11,561 nt of DNA. Source: Pseudomonadota bacterium. GTDB taxonomy: Bacteria > Desulfobacterota > DSM-4660 > Desulfatiglandales > B25-G16. A program made the translations under genes and the position numbers. Positions 6,396 to 11,561 of the stretch are shown here, one piece after another (the first letter of the stretch is position 1; each line of letters starts with the position of its first letter). The notes under the pieces are model-generated. The model did not search any database. It saw nothing but the letters and a program-made list of their open reading frames with translations, and was not told where the DNA came from. The stretch covers positions 1 to 11,561 of the forward strand of contig DAOVRY010000003.1 in NCBI GenBank assembly GCA_030633645.1. The letters are read 5' to 3'.

Positions 6396-7373
6396 ATGAA
6401 AGAGTTGCTAACCATTACAAATCTGAAGAAGCATTTCCCTCTACAGAAAGGGTTTATTGACAATTTGCTCGCAAAGAAAAAGAGATTTGTCAGGGCTGTA
6501 GATGATGTATCTTTCTCCATCCAAAAAGGTGAGGTCCTGGGATTGGTTGGTGAAAGCGGGTGTGGCAAGACAACGACTGGGAGACTCGTTCTGAGACTTT
6601 TAGAGTCCACCTCTGGAGATATTCACTATAAAGGTAGATCCATATTTTCCTATTCAAAAAAGGAGATGCAAAAGCTAAGGGAGAAGATGCAGATCATTTT
6701 CCAGGACCCTTACGCATCTTTAAGCCCTCGCATGGCCATTGGGCAGGCCATTGGACACCCTCTGGTTATTCATAACCATTACGACAAGACGGAAACAAGG
6801 GAACGCTGCCTTCAGATCATGGAAAAGGTTGGTTTATCCCCTGCCTCCTTCCTGTACAAGAAGTATCCTCATCAGCTCTCAGGAGGTCAGCGGCAACGGG
6901 TCGTGATTGCCAGGGCCCTGGTGACTAATCCAGAATTCTTAGTGGCTGATGAACCAATTGCTATGGCGGATGTTTCTGTCAGGGCCATGATACTGGAGTT
7001 GATGGTGCAGTTGAAAGAGGAATTCGATCTTACCTACCTCTTTATTACCCATGATCTGGCCACAAGCAAGTATATCTGTGATCGAGTGGCCATCATGTAT
7101 CTGGGCAAAATCGTGGAAATCGGGCCTTTAGAAGAAGTCTTTAAAAACCCGGCTCACCCCTACACGAAGACACTCCTGGCTGCTGTGCCAGTACCGGACC
7201 CCAAGTACAAGAGAACCCATCCCATACCGAAGGGGGAAATCCCCAGCCCTATCAATCCTCCGCCTGGCTGTCGGTTTCACCCTAGATGCCCCTCTGTAAA
7301 ATCAATGTGCAGCAAGCATGAACCTGATCTCGTGGAAGTACGCGAAGGCCATTGGGTTGCCTGCTTCTTGTAA
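6396..7373 (+). CDS. ABC importer ATPase, DppF/OppF type
   Basis: This second cytoplasmic ATPase of the importer has 325 residues from the chosen ATG. Walker A is GESGCGKTT (52-60), Q-loop Gln103, signature LSGGQRQR (161-168), Walker B FLVADEP (181-187, catalytic Glu186) and H-loop His219. The long insert before the Walker A region (FIDNLLAKKKRFVRAVDD, 20-37) is typical of DppF/OppF. The D-loop region reads PIAMADVSV where PTSALDVSV is usual; the Asp is kept. C-terminal cysteines are in GCRFHPRCPSVKSMC (291-305) plus Cys323. The ATG at 6396 has GGTGAG 7 nt before it; an in-frame GTG at 6384 forms a GTGA overlap with the previous stop but lacks a binding site. This is the last gene of the operon, and no clear intrinsic terminator follows it before the convergent gene. 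Confidence 0.93.
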   Translation: MKELLTITNLKKHFPLQKGFIDNLLAKKKRFVRAVDDVSFSIQKGEVLGLVGESGCGKTTTGRLVLRLLESTSGDIHYKGRSIFSYSKKEMQKLREKMQIIFQDPYASLSPRMAIGQAIGHPLVIHNHYDKTETRERCLQIMEKVGLSPASFLYKKYPHQLSGGQRQRVVIARALVTNPEFLVADEPIAMADVSVRAMILELMVQLKEEFDLTYLFITHDLATSKYICDRVAIMYLGKIVEIGPLEEVFKNPAHPYTKTLLAAVPVPDPKYKRTHPIPKGEIPSPINPPPGCRFHPRCPSVKSMCSKHEPDLVEVREGHWVACFL

Positions 7374-7444
7374 AACAGCCCTTTCAGGCATTCAGAATCC
7401 AGACCCTATCTTCCACTTTTGCAAGAGCAGCCATGAGGGATTTA

Positions 7445-7777
7445 TCATTTGGTATCGCGTAGCTTAGCGGGCTGAGCCGGTACAGTTGAAGTTGGAAATA
7501 TGGGCTTCATGTTCAGTGGCCTGTTAGGATATTTGCCTTGAGGACTTCCGCTATGACACCCTGGCCAGCACCTTACCCTGTAATAACGAATAGGTTTCTC
7601 CGGCAGGGCACCATCACCAGGATACCATACTCCAGGGGCAATAGGATAAATACGAGAAGTTTTTGTGTTGGTTGCTGTATTGCCTTTTGAGCTGGCAGGT
7701 TTATCACCAGTTCGCACAATATTAACTACAGCAATTACCAGAAACATTGAGACGATAAAAATTATAAGATACTTCAT
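7445..7777 (-). CDS. Small membrane-anchored protein with CWPGCH motif, unknown function
   Basis: I do not recognise this 110-residue protein. It starts with a single hydrophobic segment (residues 3-21, LIIFIVSMFLVIAVV) after MKY and has no clear signal-peptidase site, so it is probably an inner-membrane anchor with the rest in the periplasm. A polar Ser/Thr/Lys/Asn linker (23-41) leads to a compact region with YPIAPGVWYPGDG (44-56) and PIRYYRVRCWPGCHSGSPQG (62-81), then a Pro-rich tail. Cys70, Cys74 and His75 form CX3CH, which could bind metal or, less likely, haem, or form a disulfide. It is a real gene by its near-perfect ribosome binding site and its place 24 bp after the RND transporter, which makes it the last gene of the efflux operon. 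An accessory role to the pump is a guess from context only. Confidence 0.75.
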   Translation of the reverse strand: MKYLIIFIVSMFLVIAVVNIVRTGDKPASSKGNTATNTKTSRIYPIAPGVWYPGDGALPEKPIRYYRVRCWPGCHSGSPQGKYPNRPLNMKPIFPTSTVPAQPAKLRDTK

Positions 7778-7780
7778 CTT

Positions 7781-7791
7781 TCACCCTCCTT
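7781..7791 (-). promoter_or_regulatory. Strong ribosome binding site of the small CWPGCH protein gene
   Basis: Read on the minus strand the sequence is AAGGAGGGTGA, with its AGGAGGG core 6 nt before the ATG (7777-7775). It fills most of the 24-bp gap after the RND stop codon and is the main reason to accept the small gene and its start. Confidence 0.8.
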
Positions 7792-7801
7792 TCATGTGAT
7801 T

Positions 7802-10800
7802 TTATTTTCTACCGATCCCCTTAATAGAGCCGTATAAGGTGGGAACAAAGAAGATGGTAAACAGGGCAGATACCAGCATCCCACCAATCACCACACGGGC
7901 AAGAGGAGCATTGATTTCTGAACCTTCCCCAACCCCAAGGGCCATGGGAACGAGTGCGAGGGATGTGGTGAGTGTAGTCATCATAATTGGACGAAGACGT
8001 CTTTTTGCCCCAATAAGGATTGCTTCCCTTAAGGGATGTTCCTTTTTTCTCAGTCGGTTGATGTAGTCAATCATGACGATCCCATTGTTAACCACGATTC
8101 CGATAAGGAGGACCCCTCCGATAAAGACAGGGATCGTAACATTCATGCGGAGAACCAATATCGCGATAATAACCCCGATAGAGGCTAATGGTATAGTGAA
8201 CATGATCACAAACGGCTCGGTGAGTGACTCAAACTGAGAGGCCATTACCATATAAACCAGGACAATGGCCAAGATAATGGCAAACAGGAGCCCTACAAAT
8301 GCCTCCCTCTGCTTCTCATATTCGCTTGCGAAATCAAGGCGAAAGTTACGTGGTAACTTCAGGTCACTGAGTCTCTCTCTGATCTCCTCAACAATGTGAC
8401 CAAGATCCCGGTCCTTGATCCCTGCCATCACCGTGATCAGTCTCTCCTGATCTCTTCGCTCAATCTTTGTCGGCCCTTTCCCCTCTGTAATTGTGGCAAA
8501 CCCCTTCAATGGAATGTCCTTGCCTCCTGGCCCATTAATGGATATGTTTAGGACATCCTGGAGCCTCCCACGGTCCTCCTCCCGTAATCTTACAAGGATA
8601 TCAAACTCATCGCCGCCTTCCCTATAGCGGGAAGCCACTGTCCCCTCGATATTGGTATTAATTACCTGAAGGATTCGTGAGATCGGAAGCCCCATTGTAG
8701 CTGCCTTTGATCTGTCAATGACTATCTTGAGCTCAGGTCGGTTGTCTTCAAGGCTTATCCTCGGATAGATAACCCCTTCCACAGGCTTTATCCTGTGTAT
8801 AATCTCATTGGCAATGGTCTTCCCCTGCTCAAGATCATAGCCTTTGAGGTCTATCTCAAGCCTCTCCTCACTCCCCCCTCCAAGGATTCCTGTATACATC
8901 GATCTTCCCTCGGAAATACGAACCTTTGCATCAGGAATGTTAGCAAACTTCGGTCTCAAGTTTGCTACGATCTCCTTTGTGGAACGCTTCCTGTCCTTTA
9001 TGTCCACCAGGTGTGCCCGAAAAAAGGCCATGTGAGACCCTCCCCCGCGGCGCCAGTGTGTGCCTGAACGGGCAAACATCCCTTCCATCTCTGGAACATC
9101 ACTAAGAATTATCTTCTCCGCTTCACTCGTGATACTGTCGGTGATGTCGAGACGTGTTCCCACTGGCATCTCGATGACCCCGTTGATGACTCCCTCATCA
9201 ATCTCTGGAAGGAGTTCCGTTCCAACACCCTTAACTTGGAGGGTCCAGAATGCCAGAAACAGAAGTAGGACTGATCCACCCAAGACCGTTTTCCGGTGTG
9301 TCAGAGACCATCCCAACCCCTTCAGATATCCTTCATAGAATCGAGCTCGAACAGCTCCTGTATCTTTCCTTTCAACCCTTAGAAACCGGGATGAGAACAT
9401 AGGAATCAAGCTCAGGGCCACTACTAAAGCAGCTACCAGGGAAAAGGTGACTGTGAGGGCCATCTGCTTAAATATCACCCCCTCTATCCCCTTGAGAAAG
9501 AGGAGGGGAAGAAATACGCAAATGGTAGTCAGGGTGGAGGCTGTGATGGCCATCCCTACCTCTTGGCTCCCCTCAAGAGCCCCTTCTATCGCCCCCCTTC
9601 CCTCCTCTCGGTGGCGAAAGATGTTTTCGAGGACCACAATGGAGCTATCCAGGATCATCCCAATCCCAAGGGCCAAACCTCCCAGGGACATCATGTTGAT
9701 TGTAAGCCCCATCCGATCGAGAAGGAAGAAGGTAGACCAGATAGCGATAGGTATTGATGCCGAAATGATGAGGGTACTTCGAATGTTTCTGAGGAAGGCA
9801 AATAGGACTACTATTGCTAGAATACCCCCTATAAAGGCGACCTGTTTTACTTGCTTTATTGATTTTCTGATGAAGTCTGCTGTATCAAGAAGAACAGAAA
9901 AGGTGATCCCTTCAGGAAGGTCATGCCTAAGCCTGGGAAGAATTGTTAAAACCCGGTTGGAGACCTGAACGGTGTTGCTTCCCGACCTTTTCCTAACAGC
10001 CACCATCACACCACGTTCACCGTTAATCCTCATATGTCTGCGGAGCTCCTTAAACCCGTCCTTCACATCAGCCACCTGCTTCAAATAGATAGGCCTACCT
10101 TGTCTAGTGGCAACAATAATATTCTCTATATCTTTCAGGCTTGAGAACTCTCCTAAGGGACGAATCAACCACTCTCTTCTGCCTGTCTCGAGGCGCCCTC
10201 CTGGAAGCGAAAGGCTTTCTCCTTTAAGGATGGTGACCAAGGCATCGATGGATAGGCCGATAGAGCGAAGTTTCCCTCTGTTGACGTCCACCTGGATTTC
10301 TCTCTCTAAGCCTCCCCATATATCAACGGCCGCCACACCTTCTATTTGTTCGATATCGTACTTGATCTGATCATCGGCCAAATCCCTCAGTTTGGAAGGA
10401 TGGAGTGGGCCTCGCAGAGAAATGAAAAGGATGGGACGATTTGAAGGGTCGTATTTATAGAGATAGGGGTCGTCTGCATCTTCCGGCAGAAAACGGCGAA
10501 CCCGATCAAGATTCTCTCGGATATCGTTAGCTGCCTCAGCCAGGTCCGTTCCCCAGTTAAAATCGACTGTTACAGTGGAGGCATCCTCAGCGGAAGTGGA
10601 GCGGATCTCCTTGACATTTTCTATGGTGCTGACCCTTTTTTCAATAATCTCGGTGATGAGCCTCTCGACTTCCTGTGGCCCAGCTCCCTCATATTCAGTA
10701 TAAATGGTAATGGCTGGGTAGGTTATATCCGGCAAGATATCTATTGGAAGGCGTAACAAAGAGATGGATCCGAAAATTAAGATGGCCAGGAAAAACATTG

Positions 10801-10843
10801 ATGTAGTGATTGGTCTTCGAACAGCCAGATTCGAGAGGTTCAT
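7802..10843 (-). CDS. RND-family efflux transporter (AcrB/SwrC-like)
   Basis: The complete 1013-residue inner-membrane proton-driven exporter is within the usual 1000-1050 of the family. TM1 is about 13-30, followed by LPIDILPDITYPAI (32-45), the classic start of the porter domain. A first periplasmic region runs to about 330, TM2-6 and the intervening helices to about 485, TM7 near 519-537, the second periplasmic region to about 845, and TM8-12 to the end. TM4 has GMILDSSIVVLEN (395-407): Asp399 matches the first proton-relay Asp of AcrB, while the second is Ser400. The AcrB relay Lys in TM10 is replaced by Asn (VVNNGIVMID, 917-926). This pattern resembles the SwrC-like branch, which has DNS and NN here, more than AcrB. 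Its start overlaps the adaptor gene stop in ATGA, and the two form one tripartite pump with an outer-membrane channel not seen here. The substrate is unknown. Confidence 0.95.
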   Translation of the reverse strand: MNLSNLAVRRPITTSMFFLAILIFGSISLLRLPIDILPDITYPAITIYTEYEGAGPQEVERLITEIIEKRVSTIENVKEIRSTSAEDASTVTVDFNWGTDLAEAANDIRENLDRVRRFLPEDADDPYLYKYDPSNRPILFISLRGPLHPSKLRDLADDQIKYDIEQIEGVAAVDIWGGLEREIQVDVNRGKLRSIGLSIDALVTILKGESLSLPGGRLETGRREWLIRPLGEFSSLKDIENIIVATRQGRPIYLKQVADVKDGFKELRRHMRINGERGVMVAVRKRSGSNTVQVSNRVLTILPRLRHDLPEGITFSVLLDTADFIRKSIKQVKQVAFIGGILAIVVLFAFLRNIRSTLIISASIPIAIWSTFFLLDRMGLTINMMSLGGLALGIGMILDSSIVVLENIFRHREEGRGAIEGALEGSQEVGMAITASTLTTICVFLPLLFLKGIEGVIFKQMALTVTFSLVAALVVALSLIPMFSSRFLRVERKDTGAVRARFYEGYLKGLGWSLTHRKTVLGGSVLLLFLAFWTLQVKGVGTELLPEIDEGVINGVIEMPVGTRLDITDSITSEAEKIILSDVPEMEGMFARSGTHWRRGGGSHMAFFRAHLVDIKDRKRSTKEIVANLRPKFANIPDAKVRISEGRSMYTGILGGGSEERLEIDLKGYDLEQGKTIANEIIHRIKPVEGVIYPRISLEDNRPELKIVIDRSKAATMGLPISRILQVINTNIEGTVASRYREGGDEFDILVRLREEDRGRLQDVLNISINGPGGKDIPLKGFATITEGKGPTKIERRDQERLITVMAGIKDRDLGHIVEEIRERLSDLKLPRNFRLDFASEYEKQREAFVGLLFAIILAIVLVYMVMASQFESLTEPFVIMFTIPLASIGVIIAILVLRMNVTIPVFIGGVLLIGIVVNNGIVMIDYINRLRKKEHPLREAILIGAKRRLRPIMMTTLTTSLALVPMALGVGEGSEINAPLARVVIGGMLVSALFTIFFVPTLYGSIKGIGRK

Positions 10844-11559
10844 GGGATTTTGTGTCTCCGTATAACCCTCACGGGCATCATATCTTTTAATTCATATTGA
10901 CCTGCTACTATAACCTCCTCACCTTCCCGCAATCCCCTCAAGACCTCCACGTATTCTTCTCCCTCAAGCCCAAGACTGATTTCCCTGAGTGATGCTCTGC
11001 CATTTTCGTGCACAAATACCCTTGTAGGGCCATCTTCCCTCACAAGGGAATCTTTTAATAGCAAAAGAACTCCATTTCGCCTTTGTACAACGAGATTCAC
11101 CCTGGCAAACATCCCTGGCTTTAATCGGTGATCCCTGTTATCCACCTGGATTTCAATATCGGCCATTCTGCTTTCAGGATCGACAGTGGGGCTGATGCGT
11201 GAAACTTCGCCCCGAAAAACCTGTTTTCGATAGGCATCTACATATATATCAGCTTTGGCCCCAACCCTGAGCTGAGCGAGATCACTCTCCACCACCTGAA
11301 CAAGGGCCTTGACCATATCCATGGCTACGATCCTCACGATTGGAGTAGTTGTGCTTACAAAGGCGCCTCGATCCAGAAATCTCTTGCTGATAATCCCACT
11401 AATGGGGGCACGGATCGTCGTATTCTTTAGATGTATCTGGGTGAGTCTCAATGCGGCTTTTGCCTGACGGATCTGGGCCAGAAGTGCATCGCGGTCCTCC
11501 TGCCTTGCTCCTTTTCTCAACAAGGTCAATTTTTCCTTTGCCGACCTGTATTCAGCCTC
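10840..11559 (-). CDS. Membrane-fusion (periplasmic adaptor) protein of RND pump, 5' end missing
   Basis: The frame stays open to the right window edge, so the N-terminus, including any signal peptide, is missing; 239 residues are visible. In order these are the second strand of a helical hairpin (coiled coil, EAEYRSAKEKL to about visible residue 47), the second half of the lipoyl domain with TIRAPISGIISKRFLDRGAFV, a beta-barrel domain with VGAKADIYVD and GEVSRISPTVDPESR, LKPGMFARVNL, and the C-terminal membrane-proximal domain ending in LREGEEVIVAGQYELKD. This is the HlyD/AcrA adaptor plan, linking the inner-membrane RND protein to an outer-membrane channel. The TGA stop overlaps the RND ATG by 4 bp (ATGA), which indicates coupled translation. 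The promoter lies outside the window. Whether it is a lipoprotein cannot be seen. Confidence 0.93.
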   Translation of the reverse strand, partial: EAEYRSAKEKLTLLRKGARQEDRDALLAQIRQAKAALRLTQIHLKNTTIRAPISGIISKRFLDRGAFVSTTTPIVRIVAMDMVKALVQVVESDLAQLRVGAKADIYVDAYRKQVFRGEVSRISPTVDPESRMADIEIQVDNRDHRLKPGMFARVNLVVQRRNGVLLLLKDSLVREDGPTRVFVHENGRASLREISLGLEGEEYVEVLRGLREGEEVIVAGQYELKDMMPVRVIRRHKIP

Positions 11560-11561
11560 AC

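Noticed and set aside
1876..7373. Nickel-specific (NikABCDE) assignment of the importer
   Set aside because: No nickel-related gene or NikR-like operator was seen, and the binding-protein loop looks DppA-like; substrate left open within the peptide/nickel class.
7445..7777. c-type cytochrome reading of the small protein
   Set aside because: The motif is CX3CH, not the standard CX2CH, and there is no distal Met/His pattern or cytochrome fold sign, so haem binding is left only as a possibility.
9447..9968. 173-codon open frame on the plus strand
   Set aside because: It lies opposite conserved RND coding sequence; the Arg/Ser/Pro-rich product is typical of an antisense shadow.

Overview
The window reads as a chromosomal piece from a Gram-negative bacterium. 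It encodes an arabinose-5-phosphate isomerase of the KDO/lipopolysaccharide pathway, a periplasmic binding protein with a Sec signal peptide and no lipobox, and an RND efflux pump with its periplasmic adaptor. Gene order, moderate GC and protein style would suit a Desulfobacterota-like (former Deltaproteobacteria) host. That placement is an inference from general resemblance, not a proven assignment.

Left part (1-1511, + strand): the 3' end of a kdsD-like gene (SIS C-terminus plus two CBS domains) overlaps by 14 bp a gene for a DapA/DHDPS-fold protein. The second protein keeps the fold landmarks but has lost the Schiff-base lysine and the substrate-binding Thr-Thr and Arg positions of real DHDPS. 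This part is clearly AT-richer than the rest (about 35-37% GC in two hand-counted 60-base lines, against 55% further right).

Middle (1512-7373, + strand): a 364-bp non-coding stretch holds two inverted repeats, a candidate sigma-70 promoter, an orphan strong Shine-Dalgarno and a leader hairpin. It precedes a complete five-gene ABC importer operon of the dipeptide/oligopeptide/nickel class: binding protein, two permeases (DppB- and DppC-type) and two ATPases (DppD- and DppF-type). A terminator-like hairpin lies between the binding-protein gene and the first permease, an arrangement expected to give more binding protein than membrane parts. The last four genes are tightly packed and probably translationally coupled. 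Together they should bring peptides or a similar small cationic or chelated solute across the inner membrane; the substrate cannot be fixed from sequence.

Right part (7445-11561, - strand, convergent with the importer): an efflux operon reading right to left. It has the 3' part of a membrane-fusion (adaptor) protein, a complete 1013-residue RND transporter overlapping it by 4 bp (ATGA), and, 24 bp further, a 110-residue membrane-anchored protein with a strong ribosome binding site and a CWPGCH motif that I do not recognise. The adaptor and RND protein should export a drug, lipid or similar compound; the small protein may be an accessory.

No tRNA, rRNA, CRISPR, insertion sequence or phage genes were seen. 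The most unusual items are the active-site-depleted DapA-like protein beside kdsD, the small CX3CH protein of the efflux operon, and the structured leader with matching hairpin arms on both sides of the binding-protein gene.
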